A program made the translations under genes and the position numbers. A model generated the notes under the pieces. That model was not told where the DNA came from. It made no database searches and was given only the letters and a program-made list of their open reading frames with translations. 64,000 nucleotides of DNA, from NCBI RefSeq assembly GCF_003054285.1, contig NZ_QBKS01000002.1, positions 496,001-560,000 on the forward strand. The letters run 5' to 3'. The DNA comes from Litoreibacter ponti (lineage in GTDB: Bacteria > Pseudomonadota > Alphaproteobacteria > Rhodobacterales > Rhodobacteraceae). Below, one piece after another: positions 45,417-54,189 of the stretch. Each line of letters opens with the position of its first letter. The stretch's first letter is position 1.

Positions 45417-46034
45417 CTTAAATCGCCTTGGCGGGTCGTGCGGATAAACCAATGTTTATACGGTATCACAAAAACCGGGATCGTTCCACCAGGATGGAAT
45501 TGTTCGGTCAATCTCCCGACCGTGCAGCGTCGCCCTATCTATTTTTTGGTGCACTATGAATTTCAAACACAAAGAGCACCCCAACCGAGGCCGCTGTGAG
45601 ACCGGAAACGGCTTTCCAACCTCTTTTCGGATCATGCGACACATGCCGCCACACATCGAAGTTTCCGTGCGAGTTTGTTTAAGTATCGGTCTTTGGAGGC
45701 AGCGAGGTGGAACGCTTAATCGGCAAAAAATGATTCCCTCCACGCTTTTCACAAGTCAGTTTTGAGCCCAAAAAACACCCTCAACACCGGTTTTCATTTC
45801 GAAAAAACGTGGCCTCCTCCGACGATCAGAACGACACACGTTGACGTCTAAGTTATTGCAAAACAATAATGAATCAGCGGCCGAACCACAGGCAACTTAG
45901 CCACGGCGCGCATCCCGAGGCAGGTCTCGTTTTTCAAACTGAAAACTCAGCCGTTTTCCGTTGACTCATGGGGGCTTGGCCGAATTTTCTTTTCCCGCAT
46001 CCACTTAACCAGTTCATTTTGCGGGGAAGAGTTC
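45417..46034. other. 618-base divergent intergenic region
   Basis: Separates the minus-strand envelope protein gene from the plus-strand VPLPA-CTERM gene, and is AT-richer than the coding flanks. It must hold both promoters; the best candidate for the plus strand is at 45841-45870 (listed). Short open frames here show no family features. Confidence 0.5.
45841..45870 (+). promoter_or_regulatory. Candidate promoter with overlapping inverted repeat, for the VPLPA-CTERM gene
   Basis: TTGACG (45841-45846), 18 bases, AATAAT (45865-45870). An inverted repeat TTATTG-CAAAA-CAATAA (45853-45869) overlaps the -10, as expected for a repressor site. It stands about 165 bases before the start codon. Match to sigma-70 consensus is fair; untested. 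Confidence 0.35.
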
Positions 46035-47324
46035 ATGAACGGATCACTCTCAAAGATTTTGTCCATCACGGTGTCGGCCAGTGCGATGGCATGTGTTATC
46101 GCGTCTTCGGCTCAAGCCGTGGTGATTTTGCCGGAGGAGATCCCGGACGGCTACAGCGTGTTCGAGTTCAACGTCGATCTGGGTAGCGGCAATCGCCTTG
46201 TCGGCGCGTTCGTCGGGGACGACGTGAACGGCGATAGGCAGATCAGTTCAAACCAGTTCGTGGATCTGGGGCCATTCTTCGAGTCCAATAGCGAAGTCGC
46301 CCTCATCCGTGTCGAATATCAGGGCCCGAGTTTTGATCTAAATGGTCAGTACGACTTTTTCCCCACCGTTGACGAAGGGTTTGGACCAGACTTCTTCAAC
46401 GCCGAAAATGGCGCGGAGGTCGTCCTTAATACGTTTGTCGGTGAATCCCAGCTGACCTATAATCTCGATGGGTCCGGGATCATCGGCAACGACACCTTCA
46501 ACTTCTTTGATGCCATGACCTTGCGTTTGGGTCAGGACTATATTGCGGCCGCCGGTTTGCAGGGCATTGAGTTGGAGGACCCTTTCGGGCCATCTGGGAT
46601 TTTCCAGACCTGCCCAATCGAGCCCTGTTCGGGCCTGTGGCGGCTCGAACCGACAATCGTGCACCTTGACCCTGACGGCAATTTTTCGGATCCGGATACC
46701 AATCCCGACGGTGAGATTTTCATCGATACCTTTACGCAAGAAACAGTTGCCAGCAATGCAGGCGTTCAGATCACATCGGGCCCGGTTGGCGACGCCATTG
46801 GCGTTGACGAAGACTTTGCCTTGTTGCCGGAAGGAGCGCCGGGCGCCGATGGGGGCTTCGAATTCGATGTGCCGTCCATAATCCCCCCCAATGCGATCTT
46901 CTTCATCGATCCTGACGTAGCGGTTGGCTACACCTATGAAGTCGAAGGGACGGTCTTCACTGCGGTACAGGCTCCGACTCTCGATGCCGTGAACGATCCG
47001 GATGGGTATCAACTGGTCTTCAATGACATGGTGATCGCGCTCGCGCCGGGGCAGCGCTACACATTCGATACGCCGGTGTCGTCTTTTCAGATCCTTGGCA
47101 TCGACACCGATCTGCTTCTGGACCCAACGGACAGCGCTGCCTTTGTCACGGGCATCGCGCTGGAGGACCCGGGCGCGGCCACCCGTCTGGCCCAAATTCC
47201 CCAAACGGTCTTTGTAGGTGACGATCCCGAACCTGCGCCGGTCCCGCTGCCAGCGACAGGGCTCTTGATGATTGGCGCTTTGGGCGGGTTCAGCCTGCTG
47301 CGCCGGAAAAGGGCGCGAGCTTGA
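46035..47324 (+). CDS. VPLPA-CTERM sorted exported protein
   Basis: 429 residues: Sec signal ending SAQA near residue 28, a secreted acidic domain rich in G, D, N and F, and a C-terminal sorting tail VPLPATGLLMIGALGGFSLL followed by RRKRARA. This tripartite tail is recognised by exosortase-type enzymes in alphaproteobacteria; no exosortase is encoded in the window. The main domain is not recognised. ggaag precedes ATG 46035. Its stop is overlapped by the TTG start of the next gene. Confidence 0.8.
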   Translation: MNGSLSKILSITVSASAMACVIASSAQAVVILPEEIPDGYSVFEFNVDLGSGNRLVGAFVGDDVNGDRQISSNQFVDLGPFFESNSEVALIRVEYQGPSFDLNGQYDFFPTVDEGFGPDFFNAENGAEVVLNTFVGESQLTYNLDGSGIIGNDTFNFFDAMTLRLGQDYIAAAGLQGIELEDPFGPSGIFQTCPIEPCSGLWRLEPTIVHLDPDGNFSDPDTNPDGEIFIDTFTQETVASNAGVQITSGPVGDAIGVDEDFALLPEGAPGADGGFEFDVPSIIPPNAIFFIDPDVAVGYTYEVEGTVFTAVQAPTLDAVNDPDGYQLVFNDMVIALAPGQRYTFDTPVSSFQILGIDTDLLLDPTDSAAFVTGIALEDPGAATRLAQIPQTVFVGDDPEPAPVPLPATGLLMIGALGGFSLLRRKRARA

Positions 47325-47926
47325 CCAGCAAGACCTGGTGCGCGCTCCGGTCGGCAGCGCGCGCCGCACCTTTCGCATTCTTGGCGTTGTCCACGACCGC
47401 TGCTGCGGACGGCCTGAACCCGCGCGCCGCGGTGGAAGGTCTGGGAAACCAGAGATGTGGCGCGATCATAAATGCGCTGAAAGAAGACACGCGCCTTGTG
47501 GCCGGATATGCCGAATGGCTGTCCGGCTTCCTGACCGCCGCGAACATGTACGAGCCCGACACCTTCGATCTGACCGGTTGGCAGACCAAACACTATTTCA
47601 CCTCCCAGGTGCTGCAAACCTGCCAAAACAGGCCAGAGGCCGCCCTGTCCGATGTTGCCGTGGCCTATGTCGGCTTCCTGCGCGAGCAACGGTTGAAAAC
47701 GCCCAGCGACATGATTGTCCTGCGCCAGCAGGGATCAGATATTGCACAATATGAAGCCATTCTGGACCGCATGAAAATGCGCCTGAAAGAACTTGGATAT
47801 GACATCCAGACAGACGGCGCATTCGGGGCTGACGTGCAAGTGGCGTTGAAATCCTTCCAGGCCGACAAGGGTATCGCGCAATCCGGGCTGCCGGACCTCA
47901 CGACGCTCACCCTGTTGTTTGAGTAG
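47321..47926 (+). CDS. Exported protein with C-terminal peptidoglycan-binding domain
   Basis: 201 residues, starting at TTG 47321, which overlaps the previous stop (TTGA). A Sec signal (about 1-29, ending TAAA) leads to a small cysteine-containing helical domain (CGAIINALKEDTR, GWQTKHYF) and then a PG_binding_1-like domain (LKELGYDIQTDGAFGADVQV, FQADKG). It thus shares a peptidoglycan link with the 888-residue protein upstream, on the other side of the promoter region. Function unknown. Confidence 0.75.
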   Translation: MTSKTWCALRSAARAAPFAFLALSTTAAADGLNPRAAVEGLGNQRCGAIINALKEDTRLVAGYAEWLSGFLTAANMYEPDTFDLTGWQTKHYFTSQVLQTCQNRPEAALSDVAVAYVGFLREQRLKTPSDMIVLRQQGSDIAQYEAILDRMKMRLKELGYDIQTDGAFGADVQVALKSFQADKGIAQSGLPDLTTLTLLFE

Positions 47927-48164
47927 TGCCAAATACGTCAGCGCCATAGTCGAGGGTCGCGCGGATGGACGATGAGTCTTTCATTGACGTCCTACGGATC
48001 AGCGCCCGACGAAAACTAGCTATGCAATAGGCGATACATTCCGCGCCGAAGTCGGCCTGTGCCGCTTCACTCCGCATACCTGACGCTAGGTGATCTTCTA
48101 TCGAGCGGGCCGACCGCTCGGGCCGCAACCGCAGAAATCGTCTGGAGAACAACAAGAAGGGAAA

Positions 48165-48241
48165 TGGCGCGCTGGGGAGGATTCGAACCCCCGACCCCTT
48201 GATTCGTAGTCAAGTACTCTATCCAACTGAGCTACCAGCGC
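48165..48241 (-). tRNA. tRNA-Arg (anticodon ACG)
   Basis: A full cloverleaf can be folded on the minus strand: acceptor GCGCTGG/CCAGCGC, D arm beginning GCTC, anticodon stem CTTGA/TCAAG with loop CTACGAA giving anticodon ACG, T arm GGGGG-TTCGAAT-CCTCC, and an encoded CCA end (48165-48167). It reads CGN codons. Its 3' end faces the unusual 36-48 kb region, the usual side for island insertion, but no matching attachment repeat was found. Confidence 0.95.
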
Positions 48242-48288
48242 GCGGAGTGAGGGCGATGTAACCCCCGACCCGACCCTTTGCAAGGGGT

Positions 48289-48708
48289 TTAAGGCGCGCC
48301 CAGCAGAGAATTGTTCGATTTGCGGGTCTCGCCCACCGTCGGAAGCGCAGGGCCATTCACGCGCACGCCCGGGCGGGTGCGATGGGTCTGGGTCGGCGCG
48401 TCATTGGGGCGGAAAATCTGCTTCATCCGGAACACATCGAGGATGCCGTAGACCGTCCCGCCCCCAATCGGCGCGCCCGGACCTTGGCCCTCGACCGGCA
48501 ACGGCGCGCTGCGTTCGCGCAAGTGCTGCAGGCTCGTAAGCTCTGGCGGCTGATCAGGGCTTAGCCCGAGCTTTTCTGCCGCAAAGGCGCGCAGCTCGCC
48601 AAGGCCCGGATAAACCTGCGGCTTGTCATAGGCCATGATGGTGAAAGCGATACCAAGGCCAAGCACCGTGACCCCGAAGGACATAAAAGCTTTGCGGATC
48701 GCGCCCAT
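48289..48708 (-). CDS. Small membrane-anchored protein of unknown function (1)
   Basis: 139 residues. One N-terminal hydrophobic helix (about 8-26, FGVTVLGLGIAFTIMA) suggests a signal anchor with the rest in the periplasm; the remainder is Pro- and charge-rich. It follows the next upstream small gene by eight bases, and is third of three similar-sized anchored proteins after the histidine kinase. Not recognised. Ends before tRNA-Arg. Confidence 0.65.
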   Translation of the reverse strand: MGAIRKAFMSFGVTVLGLGIAFTIMAYDKPQVYPGLGELRAFAAEKLGLSPDQPPELTSLQHLRERSAPLPVEGQGPGAPIGGGTVYGILDVFRMKQIFRPNDAPTQTHRTRPGVRVNGPALPTVGETRKSNNSLLGAP

Positions 48709-48716
48709 GGCCTGCC

Positions 48717-49097
48717 CTAATTCGCCTCAAGCACCGACAGCCCGCCGGGGATGCCCTTGGTGGCACGGCGGCTTTGCAGCTTCTGCAGCTCGGTCTTGTG
48801 CCCCTCATGCTGGCCCACGCTCACCATCTGCCCGCCACCCATCCAGCGATCGGTGGTGTTGCGGATCTTGGCGAAGATCGAGGGCTCGATGACGATCGGC
48901 TCAGGCTCGGGTGCGGTGGATTTGAACCCTGCGGTGCGCGCGCCCGGCGCCGCGATCTTGGTCGGGCCGGAAAAACGCGTGTGGGTTTCCTTCTCCGGCA
49001 GGAAGGTGCCACCGCTATGACCAAACCCCATGGTCAGAAGCAGCATGAAAATGCTGATGGCAAACAGGATACCTTTCCAGACAAATCGCGCAGACAT
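48717..49097 (-). CDS. Small membrane-anchored protein of unknown function (2)
   Basis: 126 residues. N-terminal helix (about 9-25, ILFAISIFMLLLTMGFG) followed by a soluble tail rich in P, E, K and H. LTMGFGHSGG and the neighbour's LGFGLSSP show the same helix-end GFG, so these proteins may be distant paralogues. Eighteen bases separate it from the upstream member. Function unknown. Confidence 0.65.
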   Translation of the reverse strand: MSARFVWKGILFAISIFMLLLTMGFGHSGGTFLPEKETHTRFSGPTKIAAPGARTAGFKSTAPEPEPIVIEPSIFAKIRNTTDRWMGGGQMVSVGQHEGHKTELQKLQSRRATKGIPGGLSVLEAN

Positions 49098-49115
49098 GAT
49101 CCGCTCCCCCGCCCC

Positions 49116-49460
49116 TCAGGACCCGTTGTAGAGCACACCCTTGGTGCGCGTATTGTACGTCTTGTGGCCCTTGGCGCGCAGCTTCAGCTTGCGCAGCTCG
49201 GCGCTGCGATGCTTGGCGGCCCGCTCGGCGTTGATGTCGACGCCGAACCAGGATTTGACGCTTTCGACGAGGCTCATGTCATCGGGATAGGCGCCTTGCG
49301 CGGTCAACTGCACGCTCTTGACGGTGCCACTGCCCATCTTCAGCCCTTGGGTCGGGGCCGTGCTCGGACTACTCAGCCCAAAGCCAAGCATGATGATCGC
49401 CATGAACATGATGCCCGTGCCGATAATCACGTTGCGGTAGAATTTTGCCATGGTGGTCAC
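49116..49460 (-). CDS. Small membrane-anchored protein of unknown function (3)
   Basis: 114 residues, or 111 if ATG 49451 (MAKFYRN) is used. A hydrophobic helix GTGIMFMAIIMLGFG is followed by a basic, helix-prone tail (ERAAKHRSAELRKLKLRAKG). It lies 79 bases downstream of the histidine kinase stop on the same strand. Architecture equals the two following genes. Function unknown. Confidence 0.65.
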   Translation of the reverse strand: MTTMAKFYRNVIIGTGIMFMAIIMLGFGLSSPSTAPTQGLKMGSGTVKSVQLTAQGAYPDDMSLVESVKSWFGVDINAERAAKHRSAELRKLKLRAKGHKTYNTRTKGVLYNGS

Positions 49461-49539
49461 CCCAACCTTGTCTCAAGTCGAGGGACAGTTTGGCGTCGGA
49501 AAGGGGCGAAATCTGGGCTGTTTCTTGAAAGAGCCGTGC

Positions 49540-50943
49540 CTATTGCGCGGCTTGATCGAACAGCTCGGCTTCCTTGGGCAGGTGCAACTGGAAGGCCGTA
49601 CCGTCGTTGTCCGACCGCAGCAGAGATAGCGCGCCGCCATGACCCCGCGCCAATTCGGCGGCAATCGCAAGGCCAAGCCCGGTGCCGCCCTTGCGCACGC
49701 CACCCTCGAACGCCGTGAACAGGTTCTCGCGCGCCTTGGGCGGCAGGCCCGGGCCATCATCCTCGACCGTCAGGGTCCAGCCATCGGCGGTCTCGGCGGC
49801 GGCGATCTGGATCCGCCCGGGCTTGCCCGCGGCCTCCAGAGCCTGACGCGCATTGCGCACCAGATTGCCCAGAATGCGGTAAATCTGCTCGGGATCGCAG
49901 CGCACCATCAGATGCGGCGGCACATCGCAGCCAAATTCGATCTCGGCGCTGGCGGCAAGCTGCTCGCTTTGCAGCACATCATCAACAATGCCCTGAATCG
50001 GGGACATGACCAGCTTCGGCGGGGCCTCGTCCACACGGCCAAAGGCGAGCGTGCCCTCGCACAGGTTCACCGCGCGGCTCAGTGAGTTCACCAGCTTCGG
50101 TGCGGAGCGTTTCACCGCCGGGTCCTCGGACCGCTCCATCCGGTCTGCCAGCAGCGTCGCCGTCGTCAGGATGTTGCGCAGATCATGGCTGATCTTGGCC
50201 ACGGCACCCCCAAGCTGCGCCAGCCGCTCTTTCTGCTTCAAGGAGCCGGTTAGGCGCGTCTGCAGCTCTGCCAGCGTGTCCTCGGCGGCCCGCAGCTCCT
50301 TGATCGAGCTGTCGGGCGTGATCACGCGGCGTGCGTCCTCGGGCGCCTCTGCATAGGCCTGCATAGAGCCCACGACCCGCTTGATCGGCTTGACCATAAA
50401 GCGACGCACCGCAAGAAACAGCAAAGCCGCCGAGATGATCGAAATCACCGCCGACAGCGCCAGAACCCGCAAGCCGTAGTCGATCATCGCCGCCCGCAGG
50501 GGCGCTTGTGGCATGGTCACATCAATCAGTGTGCCCGCGGCCTGCGTGGGCGAGCCCAGCACCCGGATCACACCATCGGGCGGGTCGAATAGCTGCATCA
50601 TCGCACCCGCAATCAGATACCAAGGTGACGGGTCGCGCAGGTCCACCATCGTGGTCACCGGCCCCGGCACAGGCGATGACAGCACCAGCTGGCTTGACGC
50701 ATCCCGGCGCAGCACGACGTTGTAGACGCCTGCATTGTCCAGAAGTTCTTGGGCCAAGGTCGCCGAGATGCTCTGGTTCTGGCTCGCCAGCACGGACAGG
50801 GACGCAATCTGCGACTTCTCCAGCCGGGCCAGCAGGTAATCCTGCCGGAACCGCGCGACGGAGGGGACAAAGATCAGCACCTCAGCGATCATCACGAAGA
50901 TGATCGTCAGCATCAGGAATCGTCCTGAAAGAGAGCTAAACAA
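49540..50943 (-). CDS. Orphan sensor histidine kinase
   Basis: 467 residues. Two membrane helices (about 7-28 and 158-180) enclose a periplasmic sensing region; a HAMP-like linker follows, then the dimerisation box with phosphoacceptor H253 (KISHDLRNIL). N-box NLVRNARQALEAA and glycine boxes DDGPGLPP and GGTGLGLA are intact. No response regulator is nearby, so the partner must be elsewhere. It follows the flavin reductase by 30 bases, and the small anchored proteins follow it. Confidence 0.88.
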   Translation of the reverse strand: MFSSLSGRFLMLTIIFVMIAEVLIFVPSVARFRQDYLLARLEKSQIASLSVLASQNQSISATLAQELLDNAGVYNVVLRRDASSQLVLSSPVPGPVTTMVDLRDPSPWYLIAGAMMQLFDPPDGVIRVLGSPTQAAGTLIDVTMPQAPLRAAMIDYGLRVLALSAVISIISAALLFLAVRRFMVKPIKRVVGSMQAYAEAPEDARRVITPDSSIKELRAAEDTLAELQTRLTGSLKQKERLAQLGGAVAKISHDLRNILTTATLLADRMERSEDPAVKRSAPKLVNSLSRAVNLCEGTLAFGRVDEAPPKLVMSPIQGIVDDVLQSEQLAASAEIEFGCDVPPHLMVRCDPEQIYRILGNLVRNARQALEAAGKPGRIQIAAAETADGWTLTVEDDGPGLPPKARENLFTAFEGGVRKGGTGLGLAIAAELARGHGGALSLLRSDNDGTAFQLHLPKEAELFDQAAQ

Positions 50944-50973
50944 CGGGCCCCTCCCTTACAGAAAAGCGGGCAG

Positions 50974-52389
50974 TTAAGGCAGGTATTTCTGAATGAACCC
51001 AACCACTTTCTTGACCTTATCGCTTTCAAACAGCCTTGGCGAGAAATAGGCACCCGCCGCGCGTTTGTTAACCTCCCCAAGGGTCGGATAGGGCGCAACC
51101 ATGCCCGCGATCTGGCTCATCTTCATGTTGTTGGCGATCGCCAGGGCCCAGATGCCGATCAGATCGCCTGCGCCCGCACCCACAATCGTGGCGCCCACGG
51201 GCCGCCCCTTGGCGACCATCACCTTGATCAAACCCGTGGTCTTGCCCTCGGCAATCGCGCGATCGTTCTCTTCGAACTCGAAGCGGTAGACTTCGGAATA
51301 GATGCCGTGTTCTTTCTTCGACTGCGCTTCAGTCAGGCCGACCTGCGCCAGCTCGGGGTCCGTATACGTCGCCCAGGGGATATGCCCCTGCTTGGCCTTC
51401 GATGGCAGCCCGAACAGGATCGAGCGGATCACGACCCCCGCATGGTAGCCCGCCACGTGGGTGAACTGCAGCTGCCCGGCGACGTCGCCAATGGCATAGA
51501 CCTTCTTGTTGGAGGTCCGCAGCGAGGCGTCCACCTCGATGCCCCGGTTGGAGTATTTCACCCCGGCCTTTTCCAGATCGAGATCTTTCACATTCGCCGC
51601 CCGGCCCACGGCCATCAGCAGATGCGAGCCTTTGAAGACGCGCCCATCCTTGGCCTTGACGGTGATATCGCCCGCTTTGCCGGTGATTTCCTCGGCCAGC
51701 GCGCCTTCTTCGATGACGACGCCCTCTTCGCGCATCCGGTCGAGCACGATGGCGGCCATCTCAGGGTCATCCTTGCCCATGGCTTTCTCACCCTCGATCA
51801 CCGTGACCTTGGAGCCTAGGCGCAGATGCGCCTGCGCCATCTCGATGCCGATGGGCCCGCCGCCGACGATCAGCAGATGCTCCGGCAGGTCGCGCAGGTC
51901 CCACAGGCTCTCATTGGTCAGATACGGCACATTCTCCAGCCCCGGGATCGGCGGCACGAAGGGCGACGAGCCCGTCGCCACCACAATGCGCCGCGCGGTG
52001 ATTTCGTGATCGCCCGCCTGTACGGTGTTTTCGTCCACGAAGCGGCCGCGCTCGCGGATCACGTGCACGCCGAGACCTTCGAACCGCTCCTGGCTGTCCA
52101 CCGGGGCAATGGTGTCGATCACAGCCTGCACATGGTCCTTGGCGCCTGCGTAGTCGATCTTGGGATCGACCCCGGTGACCCCGAACTGGGTCTTGCGCAT
52201 CGCGTGGGCCTTCTTGCCCGCGGCGATCAGCGCTTTTGAGGGCACACAGCCATAGTTCAGGCAATCGCCGCCCATCTTGTGGTCTTCCAGCAGGACCACC
52301 TTGGCCCCCATCTGCACCGCGCCTGCGGCCACCGACAGGCCGCCAGAGCCCGCACCGATGACCAGCAGGTCCGTCTTGATCTTTTGCAT
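50974..52389 (-). CDS. Pyridine nucleotide-disulfide oxidoreductase (MerA/lipoamide-dehydrogenase-like)
   Basis: 471-residue flavoenzyme. FAD-binding GAGSGGLSVA (12-21), redox-active disulfide C43/C48 (GGDCLNYGCVPSK) and NAD(P) motif GGGPIGIEMAQAHLR are clear. The C-terminal base motif of lipoamide dehydrogenase (HPTxSE) is replaced by YPTLGE, as in MerA-like reductases, so lipoamide is probably not the substrate. Four bases separate it from the upstream TVP38 gene; this pairing is common in bacteria, which suggests a shared redox task. Confidence 0.85.
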   Translation of the reverse strand: MQKIKTDLLVIGAGSGGLSVAAGAVQMGAKVVLLEDHKMGGDCLNYGCVPSKALIAAGKKAHAMRKTQFGVTGVDPKIDYAGAKDHVQAVIDTIAPVDSQERFEGLGVHVIRERGRFVDENTVQAGDHEITARRIVVATGSSPFVPPIPGLENVPYLTNESLWDLRDLPEHLLIVGGGPIGIEMAQAHLRLGSKVTVIEGEKAMGKDDPEMAAIVLDRMREEGVVIEEGALAEEITGKAGDITVKAKDGRVFKGSHLLMAVGRAANVKDLDLEKAGVKYSNRGIEVDASLRTSNKKVYAIGDVAGQLQFTHVAGYHAGVVIRSILFGLPSKAKQGHIPWATYTDPELAQVGLTEAQSKKEHGIYSEVYRFEFEENDRAIAEGKTTGLIKVMVAKGRPVGATIVGAGAGDLIGIWALAIANNMKMSQIAGMVAPYPTLGEVNKRAAGAYFSPRLFESDKVKKVVGFIQKYLP

Positions 52390-52393
52390 GTAA

Positions 52394-53128
52394 TTACAGC
52401 CCTTCTTTGCCGCGCACGGCCTTCAACACGATGGGCAGCGCGGCCAGCGCGCAGAGCCCCAGGATCGGCAGCAGAATCTGCGGCTCGAAGATGATGCCAA
52501 GGTTCGGGGTCTCTCCGCGGGCAAAGACCTCGCCCAGACCCGCGCCCACCGAGGTGTAGACCACCGCGCCCGGAATGATGCCAATGAAGGTCGAGATCAC
52601 GAAGCGGCGCAGCGGCACATCCACCAGCGCCGGCACCAGATTGGCCACGAAAAACGGAACCGCCGGGACAAGCCGGATCAGGAAAAGCACGGACCACTGG
52701 TTCTCGTCGATGCCGTCCTTGATCTTTTTGACCAGCCCTTCGCTCGACTCCATCTTGGCGGCAAGCCTCTCGCCAAAGCCCATCCGCGCGGCCGAGAAAA
52801 TGATCGTCGCACCGATGGTTGCGCCAAGGATGTTGTAGAGCGCGCCGGGGAAGGTCGCGAACAGGAACCCGCCCGTCAGCGTGGCGATGGTGGCACCGGG
52901 CAGCGAGAAGGCCACGATCACCACGTAGATCGCGATGAAGCCCAGCACCGCAATCAGGTAGTTGGCATCGCGAAAGGCCAGCAGCGCCTCGCGGTTGTCG
53001 CGCAACGCATCGAAAGACAGGTAATCCTTCAGGGTGAAGGCGCCGATCAGGGCCACCGCCGCGATGATGATCACCGGCAGCTTGCGCTGCAGGGCGGATT
53101 TTTGTGGTTGCATGGATGTCTCGGACAT
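52394..53128 (-). CDS. TVP38/TMEM64 (DedA-superfamily) membrane protein
   Basis: 244-residue polytopic protein of the SNARE-associated/VTT family. The family core is visible as FSLPGATIATLTGGFLF and the later RLVPAVPFFVANLVPALVD and FIGIIPGAVVY segments. DedA-superfamily members are implicated in lipid flipping and proton-dependent transport. It is the first gene of the minus-strand operon with the flavin reductase, kinase and small proteins. Confidence 0.85.
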   Translation of the reverse strand: MSETSMQPQKSALQRKLPVIIIAAVALIGAFTLKDYLSFDALRDNREALLAFRDANYLIAVLGFIAIYVVIVAFSLPGATIATLTGGFLFATFPGALYNILGATIGATIIFSAARMGFGERLAAKMESSEGLVKKIKDGIDENQWSVLFLIRLVPAVPFFVANLVPALVDVPLRRFVISTFIGIIPGAVVYTSVGAGLGEVFARGETPNLGIIFEPQILLPILGLCALAALPIVLKAVRGKEGL

Positions 53129-53304
53129 TGGAAGGGCTCCGAAATGATAAGTTGCCCCCTTAGAAGCGCAATCCCCACCGCAAAGATAGCTCCGCTCACG
53201 CGCGCTTGATCGCAGGTGAGAGAATAGCCGCGCTGACGCGGCGTCCGTAACACTGCGGGCGGCACGCTGCGGTGAAATGTTGCAGAAAAGGCCGTGTTTG
53301 CACG

Positions 53305-53333
53305 TTGACGCACGGCCCGGCCCTGTCTATGAC
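53305..53333 (+). promoter_or_regulatory. Candidate rpmH promoter
   Basis: TTGACG (53305-53310), 17-base spacer, TATGAC (53328-53333). It stands about 70 bases before the rpmH start on the correct strand, suiting a strongly expressed ribosomal-protein operon. Confidence 0.55.
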
Positions 53334-53400
53334 GCAGGCTCTGAATACGAATGGGCACGAATCCGATCCGGATGATCGCCCCCCGCAAGGAGCCGAGCTG

Positions 53401-53538
53401 ATGAGCAAACGTACGTTCCAACCGTCGAACCTGGTTCGCAAGCACCGCCACGGCTTCCGTGCGCGCATGGCAACCAAGGCTGGCCGCAAGATCCTGAACG
53501 CGCGCCGCGCCAAAGGCCGGGCGAAGCTGAGCGCGTAA
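53401..53538 (+). CDS. rpmH: 50S ribosomal protein L34
   Basis: 45-residue, very basic ribosomal protein: MSKRTFQPSNLVRKHRHGF, then RMATKAGRKILNARRAKGRAKLSA. Length and sequence are those of L34. ATG 53401 is preceded by ggagc at a suitable distance; the frame open to 53272 is upstream read-through. It heads the rpmH-rnpA-yidD block. Confidence 0.97.
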   Translation: MSKRTFQPSNLVRKHRHGFRARMATKAGRKILNARRAKGRAKLSA

Positions 53539-53564
53539 GCGCCGACGCCCCATCCTTTAGAGAC

Positions 53565-53966
53565 ATGATGCCGCCGGAGGCCCACGCGCACCAGGACACC
53601 GTCCCGGGCGCGGACACGCCCCCGGCGGTTTTCGTTCGTTTGGAGGTTCTCTCCAAACGCGCCGACTTCCTGCGCGCCGCCCGCGCCAAGCGCTCGGGCC
53701 AGCCGGGACTGCTTCTACAGGCCCGCGACCGGGGCGATGACGCCCCGGCCCGCGTGGGCTTCACCTGTTCCAAGAAAATCGGCAATGCCGTGGCCCGCAA
53801 CCGTGCCAAGCGCCGCCTGCGCGAAGCCGCAGGTCTCGAGCTTGGCCCGCGGGCGCAGCCCGGCTGGGATTACGTGCTGGTGGGCCGCCCCGGCGAGACC
53901 ATCGCGCGCGAGTTTGCCCAGCTGCGCACCGATCTCGCCCGCGCGATCGACAAGGTGCATGGATGA
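53565..53966 (+). CDS. rnpA: Ribonuclease P protein component
   Basis: 133-residue basic protein subunit of RNase P, which matures tRNA 5' ends. The family motif is VGFTCSKKIGNAVARNRAKRRLREA, shown here as KKIGNAVARNRAKRRLRE near 70-88. A 25-residue N-terminal extension precedes the start of the typical domain (EVLSKRADFLRA). It lies 26 bases after rpmH, and its stop overlaps yidD as ATGA. Confidence 0.93.
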   Translation: MMPPEAHAHQDTVPGADTPPAVFVRLEVLSKRADFLRAARAKRSGQPGLLLQARDRGDDAPARVGFTCSKKIGNAVARNRAKRRLREAAGLELGPRAQPGWDYVLVGRPGETIAREFAQLRTDLARAIDKVHG

Positions 53967-54184
53967 GCCCGCTGGCAAAGCTCTGCGCCCTGCCCGTGCG
54001 CGCCTATCGCGCGACCTTCTCGCCTTGGGTGGGGTTCAACTGTCGCTACGACCCAACCTGTTCGGCTTACGCGCTGGAGGCCTTGGAGAAGCATGGCGGC
54101 ATCAAAGGCTCCTGGCTCTCCGCCCGCCGCATCGCCCGCTGTCACCCGTGGGGCGGCATGGGCGTCGACGACGTGCCGGATTAG
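53963..54184 (+). CDS. yidD: Membrane protein insertion efficiency factor YidD
   Basis: 73 residues with the family hallmark CRYDPTCSAYALEALEKHG and RIARCHPWGGMGVDDVP. YidD assists YidC-mediated membrane insertion. ATGA overlap with rnpA; here yidC itself lies 3 kb further on, separated by DUF3833, ttcA and EAL genes. Confidence 0.93.
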   Translation: MSPLAKLCALPVRAYRATFSPWVGFNCRYDPTCSAYALEALEKHGGIKGSWLSARRIARCHPWGGMGVDDVPD

Positions 54185-54189
54185 GGGCG

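Noticed and set aside
47907..48155. 82-codon minus-strand frame between the PG-binding gene and tRNA-Arg, considered as an integrase remnant.
   Set aside because: No recombinase or transposase motif could be read, and it overlaps the end of a well-supported gene.
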